A DNA stretch of 64,000 bases from Pseudomonas sp. DTU_2021_1001937_2_SI_NGA_ILE_001 (GTDB taxonomy: Bacteria; Pseudomonadota; Gammaproteobacteria; Pseudomonadales; Pseudomonadaceae): the NCBI RefSeq assembly GCF_032463525.1, contig NZ_CP135971.1, positions 4,900,501-4,964,500 on the forward strand. The letters run 5' to 3'. The notes beneath the pieces are model-generated. The model had not been told where the DNA came from, ran no database searches, and saw only the letters and a program-made list of their open reading frames with translations. Shown here in pieces: positions 35,122-45,913 of this stretch (position 1 is its first letter; each line of letters starts with the position of its first letter). Position numbers and translations under genes: made by a program.

Positions 35122-36510
35122 TTACTGCGGTCGTGAAGGGGCGAGGGCGGGTTTGGCCACTTCATGACCCGCTTCGACCTGTTGGCGCACGGCACGAACC
35201 TGCTCGGCGGACACCGCGCTCGCCTGGTTCGACCAGCCTTCGCGCAGGAAGCTCACCAGTGCCGCCGTCTCGTTGTCATCCAGGCGCCAGGCGAAAGCCG
35301 GCATCGGCAGCACGGCCGGGGCGCGGGCGGTCGACGGCGTCTGGGTGCCGGCGAGGATCACATGGATCAGCGCGGTGGGGTTGTCGGCATTGACGATGCT
35401 CGCGCCGTCCAGGCGCGGGAACACCCGCGAAGCGCCTTCACCAGCCACGAAGTGGCAAGCCCCGCAGTTGTCCAGGTAAAGCCGTTCGCCCAGGTTCAGG
35501 TCCTTGGCTGCCGTCAGCCTGGCGGTGGTCGCTGCGCTGCGTTGCGGATCATGCCGGTAGGTGGCGTTGGCTGAAGGCAGCGACTTGAGGTAGACGGCAA
35601 TGGCCTGCAGGTCGGCATCGCTCATGTGCGAAGTGCTGTTGGCGATGACGTCGGTCATCTCTCCGCCCACCGAGGCCTTGGCGTTACGGCCGCTGCCCAG
35701 GTAATCGACCAGTTCCTCCTCGGTCCAGTGCGGTACGCCGCGCAAGGCCGGTACCGACCAACCGTTGAGTTCGCCACCGGCCAGGTAGGTCGCGCTCTTT
35801 TCGTCCAGGCCGCGCTCCTGCATGGTCAGCGCACGGGGCGTGTGACACGAGCCACAGTGGCCCAGGCCCTGGACCAGGTAGGCACCGCGGGCAACCTGTG
35901 CCGCCTTGCCGTCGGTCGAGTCCTTGAGCGATACGGCGGCGTCTTCTGGCAGCGGCGCGAACAGCGTGCGCCAGTAGGCCAGCGGCCAGCGGATCGACAA
36001 TGGCCAAGGAATGTCATGCGCTTTGTTGTCCTGGCGGACCGGTGCGACAGCGTTCATGAAATAGGCGTACAGCGCTTGGGTGTCGGCGTCGGAGGTACGG
36101 GCATAGGACGGGAACGGCATGGCTGGGTACAGCGCACTGCCGTCGTGGCCGATGCCGCGACGCACCGCGCGTTCGAATTCACCGTAGCTCCAGCCGCCAA
36201 TGCCGGTGGCGCGGTCAGGCGTGATGTTGGTGGCGTAGATCGTGCCGATCGGCGACTCGATACCGCGCCCGCCGGCGAACGGTTGGCCGCCATGGGCGGT
36301 ATGGCAGGCCACGCAGTCACCGGCACGGGCCAGGTATTCGCCTTGCTTGATCAGCGCCGGAGTCACCGGTTGGTCCAGCTGCGCGCTGGCGTCGCCAGAG
36401 CGGTTCAGCAGGCCGCCGACCAGCCAGCCCGACAAGGCCAGCAGCACACCAAGAGCAATCAGGATGAGCAGCACAGAACGGGGTCTGGATTTCACTTTCG
36501 CACTCCTCAT
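35122..36510 (-). CDS. Triheme cytochrome c subunit of membrane gluconate (or related) dehydrogenase
   Basis: The protein has 462 residues with an N-terminal membrane/signal segment (VLLILIALGVLLALSGWLVGG). Three heme c motifs are visible: C66-VA-CH70, C219-GS-CH223 and C349-GA-CH353. It accepts electrons from the flavoprotein subunit in the periplasm and passes them to ubiquinone. Its ATG overlaps the flavoprotein stop by 4 bp. The C-terminus (SNQASAVSAEQVRAVRQQVEAGHEVAKPALAPS) is a likely soluble tail. The substrate could also be 2-ketogluconate or a polyol, since these enzymes share this architecture. Confidence 0.9.
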   Translation of the reverse strand: MRSAKVKSRPRSVLLILIALGVLLALSGWLVGGLLNRSGDASAQLDQPVTPALIKQGEYLARAGDCVACHTAHGGQPFAGGRGIESPIGTIYATNITPDRATGIGGWSYGEFERAVRRGIGHDGSALYPAMPFPSYARTSDADTQALYAYFMNAVAPVRQDNKAHDIPWPLSIRWPLAYWRTLFAPLPEDAAVSLKDSTDGKAAQVARGAYLVQGLGHCGSCHTPRALTMQERGLDEKSATYLAGGELNGWSVPALRGVPHWTEEELVDYLGSGRNAKASVGGEMTDVIANSTSHMSDADLQAIAVYLKSLPSANATYRHDPQRSAATTARLTAAKDLNLGERLYLDNCGACHFVAGEGASRVFPRLDGASIVNADNPTALIHVILAGTQTPSTARAPAVLPMPAFAWRLDDNETAALVSFLREGWSNQASAVSAEQVRAVRQQVEAGHEVAKPALAPSRPQ

Positions 36511-38276
36511 GCCTGCACCAGCGGGCCAGGGTTCTTCAGGTACTGATCCTTGATGGCCTGAGCCGCGAACAGCGTCAGTGCGCCGATCATGGAAGTGGGG
36601 TTGGCCTGGAAGTTCTGCGGGAACGCGTTACCGCCCGGCACGAACACGTTGTGCACGTCCCAGCTCTGCAGGTAGCGGTTCAGCGCGCTGGTCTTGGGCG
36701 AGTCGCCCATCACGGCGCCGCCGACGTTGTGGGTCGACACGTACTTGGTGATGTCCCAGTGCGCGTCCATGGCCAGGAAGCTTTCCGAAAAGCTGTCCGG
36801 GCCCAGTTCCCGGGTGATGTCCAGGACGATGTTGCGCAGGTACTGTTGCAGCTTCAGCTCGTTCTGTTTCCAGTCGAAGGTGATACGCGCCAGCGGCAGA
36901 CCCCACGGGTCCTTGTAGGTCGGGTCGAGGTCCATGTAGTGATCGCGGTACGACATGCAGCTGGTGGTGATGCTGACTTTCATCGAGTGGCCGTACCAGT
37001 CGACCATGCCTTCCTTCCAGCCCTTGCCCCAATCGGCGGTACCGGGTGGCAGCGCGGTGCCGATCGGCGCACCGGTGGCCTGGGAACTGTGGATCTTGGC
37101 ACCGCCGATGAAGCCCAGCGACGGGCCATCGAAATTGCCTGGCGAGACGTCGTTGAACATCTGCCCGGTGGCACCGGCGGTGGCGAACGGGTTGAAGTGC
37201 TTGTCCTTGAAGAACAGCGTGGCGCCGCCATTGCTGAGGAAGGCGTAGCTGCGCCCGACGGTACCGGTTTCGGTGATCGGGTCGTAGGGCTTGCCGATGC
37301 CCGAGAGCAGCATCAGGCGCACGTTGACGAACTGGAAGCCCGCCAGCACCACGATCCTGGCTGGCTGGAACACGGTGTTGCCGTCAGCGTCGGCGTAGGT
37401 CACGCCCTTGGCGGTCTTGCCATCAGGGTGCAGCTCGACCTTGAGGACATTGGCATTGACCTTGTAGTCGAAGTTGGGCATGCGCTTGAGCGCATCCAGC
37501 ACGGCGGTTTGCGGCGAGGCCTTGGAATAGTTCAGGCACGGGTACTTGCTGCAGTAGCCACAGTAGTTGCACGGTGCGATCTGGTTGCCGTAAGGGTTGG
37601 TCCATGCCTGCGAGACATTGGCCGACGGGTTGGGGAACGGATGGTAGCCCAGCTTGCGCGCCGCGTCGGCGAACAGTTTGTTGTTCAGGGTGTCTTGCAG
37701 CGCTGGCAATGGGTAGGGGTTGGAGCGCGGCCCCTCGAACGGGTCGCCGCCTTCCATGATCTGCCCACGCAGGTTGCCGGTATTGCCCGACAGGCCGCAG
37801 ATCAGGTCGAACTTGTCGAGGAATGGCTCGATCTCGTCCCAGGTGAACGGGTAGTCACCGATGCGCATGTCATCCTGCAGCACGCCCTTCCTGTATGCCT
37901 GATCGGCATAGGTCTTGAGCTTGATATCGGTGGGTGTCGGGCGGATCAGTACACCGGTCCAGTGCAGACCCGAGCCGCCCACGCCGGTGCCTGGCTCGAA
38001 GGCACCCCACTTGCGGGTGGGCAGGGCTGTGGCGTTCATGTTGTGGCGGACAGTCATCGCCGCGGCCTTGGGGGTGGCCATGATCTTGTTGCGCACGCCG
38101 TAGGCGTACTGATCGGCTGGCTTGGGGTAGGCGAAGTCGGCATTGGTGCGATCTTCGCCGCGCTCCAGGGCGCGGACCTTCAGGCCGGCCTGGGCCAGCT
38201 CGATGCTCATCAGCGAACCGGCCCAGCCGAGGCCGACGACGACGACATCGACTTCGTCATTGGTAATGTTTGCCAT
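36507..38276 (-). CDS. FAD-dependent GMC-type dehydrogenase subunit (gluconate 2-dehydrogenase-like, large)
   Basis: This 589-residue flavoprotein has the N-terminal FAD fold VDVVVVGLGWAGSLMSIELAQAGLKVRALERG. NPYGNQIAPCNYCGYCSKYPCLNYSKAS is a Cys-rich segment characteristic of this branch, which may hold an Fe-S cluster. The C-terminal GMC part has THNVGGAVMGDSPKTSALNRYLQSWDVHNVFVPGG. It oxidises gluconate to 2-ketogluconate in the periplasm, without its own signal peptide. Export is probably by hitch-hiking on the Tat-signal small subunit encoded just upstream. Specificity is inferred from operon layout. Confidence 0.9.
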   Translation of the reverse strand: MANITNDEVDVVVVGLGWAGSLMSIELAQAGLKVRALERGEDRTNADFAYPKPADQYAYGVRNKIMATPKAAAMTVRHNMNATALPTRKWGAFEPGTGVGGSGLHWTGVLIRPTPTDIKLKTYADQAYRKGVLQDDMRIGDYPFTWDEIEPFLDKFDLICGLSGNTGNLRGQIMEGGDPFEGPRSNPYPLPALQDTLNNKLFADAARKLGYHPFPNPSANVSQAWTNPYGNQIAPCNYCGYCSKYPCLNYSKASPQTAVLDALKRMPNFDYKVNANVLKVELHPDGKTAKGVTYADADGNTVFQPARIVVLAGFQFVNVRLMLLSGIGKPYDPITETGTVGRSYAFLSNGGATLFFKDKHFNPFATAGATGQMFNDVSPGNFDGPSLGFIGGAKIHSSQATGAPIGTALPPGTADWGKGWKEGMVDWYGHSMKVSITTSCMSYRDHYMDLDPTYKDPWGLPLARITFDWKQNELKLQQYLRNIVLDITRELGPDSFSESFLAMDAHWDITKYVSTHNVGGAVMGDSPKTSALNRYLQSWDVHNVFVPGGNAFPQNFQANPTSMIGALTLFAAQAIKDQYLKNPGPLVQA

Positions 38277-38303
38277 AAAAAACCTTGCGAGTATTCGGGG
38301 GGA

Positions 38304-39023
38304 TCAGCCGCGCTGGCCGCTGATGCTGACCGGCCCGAGTGGATACTTGACGTTGTGTTGGGCGACCCATTCCACGTAACTGGCGCGCGCGCCCGGGAAG
38401 CCGATGGCGATCCACGCCTTCATGCCCTTGTTGCCGCCGTAGATCGGGTCGGAAAGGTAGCCCTGCTTGGTATGGCCGAGCAGTTCGCCGAAGAACTGCT
38501 TGGACTTGAGCACGTCCTCGCCATAAGCCTTGAAGTCGATCTCGCCGCCTTGCAGCTTCTTGAGCACATCGTTTTGCGTGGCGGCGTCGAGCACCGCGAA
38601 GTTGTCGCGGTGGGTCGCCTGGCACCAGGCGTTCAGCGCCTTGATCGCATTGCGGTAGATCTGCTGTGGCGTATATGGAATCTGATAGCCCATGGTTGCC
38701 GGCGGGTTGGCCGGGAAGGGGCCTTCCAGGTAGATCTCGCTGCCCAGGTCGCCAGCCAGTTGCTGGTCGATGAACACCGGTACGTTGGTCTCCAGCGCAC
38801 CCGGGCCGCGGCCGTCGGCCGGAATCAGCTTGTCGGTGGCGGCAAGGATGAAGGCCCATTCACCGGCGCTGAAAAAGCTCGGTTGGTAGGTATCCAGGCC
38901 CGGCGCGATCATTTCCGCTGCTGCGGCGGCGCTCAGGCCCTTGACGGTTACGCCCAGCGCAGGCAAGGCAATCAGAGAGGAAAGCAGGAACTTCCTTCGC
39001 GATGTCGGCTTGTTTATCAGCAT
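38304..39023 (-). CDS. Gluconate 2-dehydrogenase subunit 3 (Tat-exported small subunit)
   Basis: The protein has 239 residues with a twin-arginine signal TSRRKFLLSSLIALPALG at ~7-24. The mature domain follows the family: FFSAGEWAFILAATDKLIPADGRGPGALETNVPVFIDQQL, and GMKAWIAIGFPGARASYVEW near the end. It is the first gene of the three-gene operon, 27 bp before the flavoprotein gene. It probably carries the flavoprotein across the membrane. Confidence 0.92.
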   Translation of the reverse strand: MLINKPTSRRKFLLSSLIALPALGVTVKGLSAAAAAEMIAPGLDTYQPSFFSAGEWAFILAATDKLIPADGRGPGALETNVPVFIDQQLAGDLGSEIYLEGPFPANPPATMGYQIPYTPQQIYRNAIKALNAWCQATHRDNFAVLDAATQNDVLKKLQGGEIDFKAYGEDVLKSKQFFGELLGHTKQGYLSDPIYGGNKGMKAWIAIGFPGARASYVEWVAQHNVKYPLGPVSISGQRG

Positions 39024-39597
39024 GTAGGGATCACCTATGACGGCTCACAAGAAAATCCCGGACGGCACAAGCCTGCGCAGGTGGCGATATGGCCGACCTT
39101 GCCCTCTGCTGCAACGCTGGCGGCAGGTTCCCGGCCATCGCCTGGCCTGCCGATCCTTTTCTGAGGGCGAGCGCAAGCGCACGTCCACGACGAGGGGGCA
39201 TGACAGGGGAGAGGTCTTCGGGAACAGGACTGGCGGGCCTGGCTGGCCGCTCTCATTGTGGTTCGTTTGCAGCGGGGTGCCGAAACCGGGAAACGCCCGG
39301 CTTCGGACAGCGAGGTGCGACACTATGGCCGCTTGCTCATCACGGGTTGTACGATGTTAACAGACTCATTCAAGGATGTAACGAATGATTTCAATGTGAT
39401 GTGATGGCTCTAAATTGAGGATCTCGGCTAATCCTGACGCGACTTTTGAAAAAGCGGAGCGGATGGAAGGCGAGCTTTAACAACCAGTTGTCTGATGAGT
39501 TAAGGCGGTTTTTCACCTGCCAGTCCGCGTCTACCCACCGCGCCTCGCCACCCCCTCCTGCGTTGCGGGAGGGGGCGACGTCAGCCGCCAGAGGGCT
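39024..39597. other. 574-bp intergenic region between the dehydrogenase operon and the PheC-like gene
   Basis: No coding sequence is supported on either strand. AT-rich DNA at 39340-39430 probably carries the dehydrogenase promoter on the minus strand: TTGAAT, a 16-bp gap, then TACAAC is a weak candidate. The right end has the hairpin listed separately. Confidence 0.5.
39551..39575 (-). terminator. GC-rich hairpin after the PheC-like gene
   Basis: CCCCCTCCTGC pairs with GCGGGAGGGGG (one mismatch) around GTT, 23 bp beyond the minus-strand stop. No T run follows on that strand. Confidence 0.5.
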
Positions 39598-40383
39598 TCA
39601 CTCGCCAGGCATGGCCAGCCATTCGCCCTGGATCTTCTGATACGCCCCGGTGGCTTTGCTCAGATGCAGCCACTGGTCCACATAGCTTTTCCAGGCCACG
39701 TCGTCGCGCGGCAGCAGGTAGGCCTTCTCGCCATATTGCATGTAGTGCGCAGGGTTCACCGCGCACAGCCCCGGCAGGCGCTTCTGTTGGTACAGCGCCT
39801 CGGAGGAGTCGGTGATCATCACATCGGCTTTCTTGTCCAGCAGTTGCTGGAAGATGGTGTTGTTGTCGTGGAACGCCAGCTGCGCCTTGGGCAGGTGGGC
39901 ACGGGCGAAGGCTTCGTTGGTGCCGCCGGCCGGTTCGATCAGGCGCACCGAGGGTTGGTTGATCTGTTCGACGGTCTGGTACTTGGCCTGCTCTTCACAG
40001 CGCACCAGCGGGATCTTGCCATCGACGTCCAACGGGTTACTGAAGAAGGCTTTCTTCTGCCGTTCCAGGGTCACGGAAATACCGCCCATGGCGATGTCGC
40101 ATTTGCCGGCCTGGAAGTCGGGCATCAGGGTTTTCCAAGTGGTCGGCACCCAGGTCACTTTGGCACCCAGGCTTTGCGCCAGGCTGCGCGCCATGCTGAT
40201 GTCGATGCCTTCGTAGTCGCCATCGGTACGCAGGAAGGTGTAGGGCTTGTAGTCGCCAGTGGTGCATACCGTCAATTCGCCGCTCTGCTGCACCTTGTCC
40301 AGGTGCGACGACGGTTGCTCGGCCTGGGCCAGGCCGGAAAGCCCCAGCAGCAGGGCGGTAAGGGCACGGGTTTGCAGTTTCAT
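39598..40383 (-). CDS. Periplasmic cyclohexadienyl-dehydratase (PheC)-like substrate-binding protein
   Basis: The protein has 261 residues with a signal peptide (ALTALLLGLSGLAQAEQ). The solute-binding fold has LTVCTTGDYKPYTFLRTDGDYEGIDISMARSLAQSLGAKV, MPDFQAGKCDIAMGGISVTLERQKKAFFS, PAGGTNEAFARAHLPKA and EKAYLLPRDD. These match, from memory, P. aeruginosa PheC, a periplasmic arogenate/prephenate dehydratase, more closely than amino-acid ABC binding proteins. No ABC permease is linked, which supports an enzyme. A pure binding protein remains possible. Confidence 0.8.
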   Translation of the reverse strand: MKLQTRALTALLLGLSGLAQAEQPSSHLDKVQQSGELTVCTTGDYKPYTFLRTDGDYEGIDISMARSLAQSLGAKVTWVPTTWKTLMPDFQAGKCDIAMGGISVTLERQKKAFFSNPLDVDGKIPLVRCEEQAKYQTVEQINQPSVRLIEPAGGTNEAFARAHLPKAQLAFHDNNTIFQQLLDKKADVMITDSSEALYQQKRLPGLCAVNPAHYMQYGEKAYLLPRDDVAWKSYVDQWLHLSKATGAYQKIQGEWLAMPGE

Positions 40384-40661
40384 CGGCGGTTACTCGCTTG
40401 TTGGTATGAAGGCCGACAGGGTAGCCGGTTTTGCCAGGGCCACGCACCTTGGCGAGGCATGCTGCCTGCCCGCTCGCAAGCCGGGATATTTGTGGCAAAT
40501 GGCTGCTATCGGTCTGCCCCGATTGGCGGCGATGAACTACCATGTTGCAGTCCAACCCCGGGCACCGGCACCGGGCGTCGCAGTAATGGAAAATTCGCTG
40601 TCCGACGCCCAGGAAATGCATACAATCCGCCCCTTTTTTCCCGATACAGGTCCGGCAGTCT

Positions 40662-41840
40662 ATGGCCCTCGACCCCGTTACCATGCTGGTCCTCTCTCTT
40701 GCCCTCGCGGCGTCGGCAGCGTTGCACCTGGCCATCGAGTGGCGCAGCGTGCGAGCGCCGGCGCTGTTGTTCTGGAGCGCGGGGTTCGCGACCATCTTTC
40801 TGGGCTGTGGCCTGTCGTTGCTGCGCACCAGCGGCATCCTCATTCTGGGTATCTGGTTCGCCAACGGGCTGTTGATCTTCGCGCACTGGTTGTTCCTGTT
40901 CGGCGTGGCGCGCTTCACCGACACCCGGTTGTCCCGAGGCTGGTATCTGATCGTGCCGTTCTGGGTGGCGTTGTTGCTGCTGCCGGAAGGGCCGCAGTGG
41001 TCGAAGACCATGTTGTTGGTCAATTCGCTGCTGGTAGCGGCACTGGCCCTGCGTGCCAGCCTGTTGCTGCAGCCCCATGGCCGCTCGCTGAGTGTCGGGG
41101 CGGTGCAGCTGCGTTTCGTGCTGTTGCTTCACGGCCTGTTCTATCTGCTCAAGGGGCTGTCGGTGTTCCTGCCTGGCACCTTGCTCGACCTGGCGGCGCT
41201 GCGTGGACAGATCATCCAGATTTCCCTGGTCGAAGGGGTGATGGCGATCATGTTGATCGCTGTGTCGATGACCGGCTCCGAGCGTCACCGTCGGGAAAAA
41301 CAGATGGCCCACCTGGCCGCACGCGACCCGCTGACGGCGCTGTACAACCGTCGGGCCTTTGAAGTCCGCGCCGCTGCGCTGCTCGATGAGGTGTCTGTGG
41401 TAACGCCGGGGGCGCTGCTATTGATCGATGTCGACAACTTCAAACCCGTGAACGACCTGCACGGGCACACCGCCGGTGACCACCTGCTGGTCACGCTCAG
41501 TGAGCAGATCCGTTCGCTGCTGCCCGAGCAGGCACTGGCGGCCCGTCTGGGGGGGGATGAGTTCGCGATTCTCCTGAAGCACGCCTCGCGTGAGCGGGTG
41601 GAGAGCATCGGCAATGCGCTGCGCGAGCAGTTCAATGCCGTCACATCGGCCAGCTTTTCCACGCCCCAGCCGGTGACCCTGAGCATTGGCGCCAGCCTGT
41701 TCGACCAGCCGCCCGGTAGCCTGGCGGTGCTGATCGAACAGGTGGACGAGGCCCTTTACCAGTCCAAGCGCGGCGGGCGCGATACGCTGCAGCTTGTAGA
41801 CCGTACGCGCCTGGGGGTGGCCAGCCGTCAGCCGGTCTGA
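40662..41840 (+). CDS. Membrane diguanylate cyclase (multi-helix sensor-GGDEF)
   Basis: This 392-residue protein has seven hydrophobic segments at ~5-205 with short loops. A cytoplasmic GGDEF domain starts at ~220 (HLAARDPLTALYNRRAFE, LIDVDNFKPVNDLHGHTAGDHLL, catalytic loop RLGGDEFAILL). The RxxD inhibitory site is absent from the position five residues upstream. VTLSIGASLFDQ and VDEALYQSKRGGRD complete the domain. It should make c-di-GMP. Signal unknown. Monocistronic, divergent from the PheC-like gene. Confidence 0.9.
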   Translation: MALDPVTMLVLSLALAASAALHLAIEWRSVRAPALLFWSAGFATIFLGCGLSLLRTSGILILGIWFANGLLIFAHWLFLFGVARFTDTRLSRGWYLIVPFWVALLLLPEGPQWSKTMLLVNSLLVAALALRASLLLQPHGRSLSVGAVQLRFVLLLHGLFYLLKGLSVFLPGTLLDLAALRGQIIQISLVEGVMAIMLIAVSMTGSERHRREKQMAHLAARDPLTALYNRRAFEVRAAALLDEVSVVTPGALLLIDVDNFKPVNDLHGHTAGDHLLVTLSEQIRSLLPEQALAARLGGDEFAILLKHASRERVESIGNALREQFNAVTSASFSTPQPVTLSIGASLFDQPPGSLAVLIEQVDEALYQSKRGGRDTLQLVDRTRLGVASRQPV

Positions 41841-41868
41841 GCCCAAAACGCCGGGTAGCGGTTGCGCC

Positions 41869-43809
41869 TCAAGACTTGAAGCGACCCACCAGCCCGTTGA
41901 GCTCATCCGACAGCTGCGACAGGCGACCTGAGTCTTCCTGTGCCGAGCTGGCCAGGTTTTCTACCAGCTGGGCTTCGTCGTAGATCTGCTGAATGTGCCG
42001 GTTGATCTCTTCGGCCACGCTGTGCTGTTCTTCGGCGGCTGCGGAAATCTGCAGGTTCTGGTCGCGGATTTCGTTCACCGAAAGCTGGATGCCTTCGAAG
42101 CTGTCCAGCGCGTTCTCGATGGAAGACACGCTGGCCTGCGACAGCTCCAGGCAGCTGTCCATCTTCTGAGCGACTTCATGAGTCTTGTTGCCCAGCGCAT
42201 TGAGCAACTGGTCGATCTCGCCGGTGGAGTCGGCCGTGCGCTTGGCCAGGGCCCGCACCTCGTCGGCCACCACCGCGAAGCCACGGCCCTGGTCGCCGGC
42301 GCGGGCCGCTTCGATGGCCGCGTTGAGGGCTAGCAGGTTGGTCTGCTCGGCAATGGCACGGATGGTGCCGAGGATCTGGTTGATATTGCGGCTGCCTTCT
42401 TCGAGCTCGACCATGGCCTGGGACGACTCGCCGATACGACGGCTCAGGCGGTTGACGTTCTGGGTGCTCAGCTCGATCTGCTGCTTGCCTTCGGTGACCC
42501 GCTGATGGCCGCTCTCGGCCGAGGAGGCGGCGGCGCTGCACGAGCGGGCCACCTCGTTGGCGGTCGAGACCATCTGGTTGAAGGCCGTGGACACCAGCTC
42601 TACCGACTGGCGCTGACGCCCTGCGGCCTGGTTCATGTCGCTGGCCACCTGGCTGTTGACGTGCGAGGCATCCTGCAGGTTGGCCGAGGCTGAACCGATG
42701 CGTTGCACCAGTTGGCGAATCGCCGCCAGAAACTGGTTGAACCAGCCGGCCAGCTCGGCGGTTTCATCCTTGCCTTGCACCTTGAGGTCGTTGCGCAGGT
42801 CGCCTTCGCCATCGGCGATCGACTGCAGGCCGCTGCTGACCTGGCCGATGGGACGCACGATGACCTTGGCCAGAGCGGCGGCCAGGCCGGCGAGGATCAC
42901 CACCAGCACGGCCACGATGGCCAGGGTCAGGTAGGTCATCTGGGTGGCGCCGGCCATCACTTCGGAGCGTTCGATCAGGCCGATGTAGCGCCAGCCCAGC
43001 ACTGGCGAGGTCCAGACGTTGGCCATGTAGGTGACGCCGTTGATCTCCACCTCGGTCATGCCTGAGGGGGTGGCGGCCAACTTGGCATAAGGTTCGCCGA
43101 GGTCCTTGAGCGGCTTGAAGTTGTGCGCCGCGTCACGCGGGTCGACCAGCACCGTGCCGTCTTCGACCAGCATCACGTAGCCGCTCTGGCCGAGCTTGAT
43201 GCTCTTGAGCAGTTCGGTGAGATTCTTCAGCGAGACGCTGACCACGAACACGCCCTTGGCCTTGCCGGTTTCGTCGAGCAAGGTCCGCGCGGTGCCGACC
43301 AGGGCCACGGCGTCCTTGTCGTAGTAGTAGGCGGGTGTGCGCACGGTCTTGCCGGGGCTGGCCATGGCCGCCTTGTACCAGGGGCGTGCGCGTGGGTCGT
43401 ACTTCGACAGTTGCGGGTCGTCTGGCCACTTGGCATAGGTGCCGTCTTCCAGGCCGATGGACAGGATCGCTGCCGCCGGATGGTTCTTGCCGTAGCGGGC
43501 GAACTCGTCGATGACCCGCTGTGCCTCGGCCGGCAACGGCTGGCTGGCGGCATCGGCGCCGGTGTAGTTCTTCAGGCTCTTGGCCGAGGTGTAGACCGGG
43601 TCGGTGGCCATCTGATCGACGTTCTGCACGTTGGCATCGAAGAACTGCCGGATGTTGCCGTCGATCTGGCGAATCTCTCGGGTGCTGCTGTCGACGAACT
43701 GATCCACCGCCTGACTGCGGATGTTCAGCACGGAGATGACCGCGACCAGGCTGACGGGCAGGAAGGCCGCCAGCACGAACGCGAGGATGAGCTTGTTCTT
43801 TATTTTCAT
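41869..43809 (-). CDS. Methyl-accepting chemotaxis protein with dCACHE sensor
   Basis: The 646-residue chemoreceptor has TM1 at ~7-29, a periplasmic double-CACHE domain at ~35-280, TM2 near [20 protein letters not shown], and a signalling tip with [37 protein letters not shown]. The ligand pocket has Y137, R142, W144 and Y145 (YDPRARPWY) like amino-acid-sensing dCACHE domains. The usual Asp after the GV(V/I)G strand is Ser191 (FVVSVSL). The ligand may therefore differ. The ATG at 43809 gives a normal N-terminus; a TTG at 43827 is less likely. Confidence 0.92.
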   Translation of the reverse strand: MKIKNKLILAFVLAAFLPVSLVAVISVLNIRSQAVDQFVDSSTREIRQIDGNIRQFFDANVQNVDQMATDPVYTSAKSLKNYTGADAASQPLPAEAQRVIDEFARYGKNHPAAAILSIGLEDGTYAKWPDDPQLSKYDPRARPWYKAAMASPGKTVRTPAYYYDKDAVALVGTARTLLDETGKAKGVFVVSVSLKNLTELLKSIKLGQSGYVMLVEDGTVLVDPRDAAHNFKPLKDLGEPYAKLAATPSGMTEVEINGVTYMANVWTSPVLGWRYIGLIERSEVMAGATQMTYLTLAIVAVLVVILAGLAAALAKVIVRPIGQVSSGLQSIADGEGDLRNDLKVQGKDETAELAGWFNQFLAAIRQLVQRIGSASANLQDASHVNSQVASDMNQAAGRQRQSVELVSTAFNQMVSTANEVARSCSAAASSAESGHQRVTEGKQQIELSTQNVNRLSRRIGESSQAMVELEEGSRNINQILGTIRAIAEQTNLLALNAAIEAARAGDQGRGFAVVADEVRALAKRTADSTGEIDQLLNALGNKTHEVAQKMDSCLELSQASVSSIENALDSFEGIQLSVNEIRDQNLQISAAAEEQHSVAEEINRHIQQIYDEAQLVENLASSAQEDSGRLSQLSDELNGLVGRFKS

Positions 43810-43997
43810 CAGAATGCCACCGTCCAAGGAGAAAGACGCAAACGACCAGGCAGGAAGGTGGCCATTTGATGCTTGTCTGAATCTTCGGCTTGACCGGTGA
43901 ATACTTTATGAAGGGTTCGTGTACAAAGCGGGTGGGATTGTTGCTGGCGCTGCGATGATCACCGAGGCCCGTGCAGGCCTCGGCTTGGCGGGAGGGG

Positions 43998-45629
43998 TCA
44001 GTACACGAAGACCCGCACCTGACGTTCCAGATCTTGCGCCAGGGCCTGCAGCGCGCGGGCGGTGGTACTGGTCTGTTCTACGGCCTGGCTGTTCTGCTGC
44101 GACATCTGCGCGATGCGCTCGACGTTGCGCGCCACGTCCTGGCTGGCCATGCTCTGCTCCTTGAGCGCCAGGGAAATCTGGTCCACGACCCGTACCACAG
44201 TGCCCGAGGACTCGCGGATATTGACGATTGCCTCGCCGGCCTGCTGAGCCAGCTCGACACCGCTCTTTACCTGGGTGACGCCCACCTCCATGCTGCCCAC
44301 CGCCTCCTGAGTCCCTTGCTGGATCTTCACCACCATGTCGGTGATTTCCTGGGTGGAGTTGGCGGTGCGCTGGGCCAGCAAGCGCACTTCATCGGCCACC
44401 ACGGCGAAGCCTCGGCCCTGCTCGCCGGCACGTGCCGCCTCGATGGCGGCGTTGAGGGCCAGCAGGTTGGTCTGCTCGGCAATGCCCTTGATGACACTGA
44501 CGATGCTGGAAATCTGTTCGGCGTGCTGGTCCAGCGTGGCGATCTGGCTGGCGGACGCCTGCACCGTGTCGGCGATGCGCTGCATACTGCCCAGGGTGCT
44601 CTGAATCACGTTGCCGCCTTCGGTGGACTGGCGTCCGGACTCGGTCGACAGCGCGTGGGCGTCGCTGGCGTTGTCAGCCACATGATTGATGCTGACGGTG
44701 AGTTCTTCGACGGTGGCGGCCATCGAAGACGCCGCCTGGGATTGCTCCTGCGCCGATGCGGAAAGCTGCGTCGAGGCGCTGGAGATGTTCTGCGAGGCGC
44801 TGACCAGTTGCTCGGCGCCCATGCGGATCTGGCCGATCATGCTGCGCAGACGCTCCTGCATGGCCGCGAAGGCCTGCAGCAGGGTGCTGACTTCGTCGCC
44901 TTCTCTGGCTTCGATGGCATTGTCCAGGCGACCGCCGGCAATGGCTTTGGCTACTTCGACAGCTTGGCTGATACGCCGCACCAGGGCGCTGGACAGCGAC
45001 CAGGCGATCAGCACGGCGAGCAGAGCGGCCACTGCACCGCCCCCGACCAGCATGCTCAGGGCAAATGACTTGGCGTCGTCCATGGCCGCGGTGCGCTGGC
45101 TCTGCAGAGCCACCTCGGCGTCACGCAGCTCACCCAGCACCTGGCGCATGGCGTCCATGCGCGCCTTGTCACGACCGGCGCTGATCTCCGTTACCAGGGC
45201 GCTGAATGGCTGGCTGCCGTCGTTGACGGCCCGGCGCAGCGCCAGCTTGCCCTGGATACCTTCGCTCATCCACTGCTGATAGTTGCTGCGCAGGCGCTCC
45301 AGGCGCGCCTGCTGCTCGGCGTTGTCGGCGGTGCTGCGTTTGATCTGCGCGAATTCACGGTCGAAGTCGTCCGAGCCCTGCTTGAGCGGATCGAGGAAGT
45401 CCTCTTTCCCGGTCAGCGCATAGCCGCGCATGCCGGTCTCGATGTTCACCAGACTGCGCAGCAGTGCATCGGCCTGGTTCAACACCGCATAGCTATGAAT
45501 GTTGCTGCGTACGCTGGTGGATACCTCGTTGAAGCCATGCCATGACACCGCGACGAGCAGAGCGATGATAAGGGTGACAATGCCGAAGCCTGCGTACAAC
45601 TTCTTGGAAATGCTCAGGGACGAGAACAT
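43998..45629 (-). CDS. Methyl-accepting chemotaxis protein with CHASE3-like sensor
   Basis: The 543-residue receptor starts [18 protein letters not shown]. It has TM1, a helical periplasmic domain at ~35-190 with the CHASE3/4HB pattern [24 protein letters not shown]2 ([20 protein letters not shown]), HAMP, and the conserved tip [37 protein letters not shown]. No C-terminal CheR-docking pentapeptide is present. The frame is open to 45713, but the ATG at 45629 gives the canonical start. It lies 188 bp upstream of the other MCP gene and is probably transcribed separately. Confidence 0.92.
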   Translation of the reverse strand: MFSSLSISKKLYAGFGIVTLIIALLVAVSWHGFNEVSTSVRSNIHSYAVLNQADALLRSLVNIETGMRGYALTGKEDFLDPLKQGSDDFDREFAQIKRSTADNAEQQARLERLRSNYQQWMSEGIQGKLALRRAVNDGSQPFSALVTEISAGRDKARMDAMRQVLGELRDAEVALQSQRTAAMDDAKSFALSMLVGGGAVAALLAVLIAWSLSSALVRRISQAVEVAKAIAGGRLDNAIEAREGDEVSTLLQAFAAMQERLRSMIGQIRMGAEQLVSASQNISSASTQLSASAQEQSQAASSMAATVEELTVSINHVADNASDAHALSTESGRQSTEGGNVIQSTLGSMQRIADTVQASASQIATLDQHAEQISSIVSVIKGIAEQTNLLALNAAIEAARAGEQGRGFAVVADEVRLLAQRTANSTQEITDMVVKIQQGTQEAVGSMEVGVTQVKSGVELAQQAGEAIVNIRESSGTVVRVVDQISLALKEQSMASQDVARNVERIAQMSQQNSQAVEQTSTTARALQALAQDLERQVRVFVY

Positions 45630-45913
45630 GATGATCTGCTCATTGGCCGTTGACGAAATGCCCCACCGGCAGGCTCGTTCATGAGTGTCGAGGTGATGGC
45701 TTATTGACTTCATTCCATGATGTCGTTGAGATTTGGCTTGTACAGATAAAGTTCCTTGTACAAGTTTTCTTTGCTCAACTATTTTTCGGGCGAGGTCGGG
45801 CAGGGCGCGGACGAAGCCCGTAGGCTGGATTCAGGGGGCGAGAGAGGGGGTAGGGACGGCGCGGTGATGGAGCGAGGCAGGGCGTAGCCGAGACGCAGGC
45901 GAAACGGCGGACA

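Noticed and set aside
39598..40383. Substrate-binding part of an amino-acid ABC transporter
   Set aside because: No permease or ATPase gene is near, and the motifs fit PheC better. An ABC role is not fully excluded.
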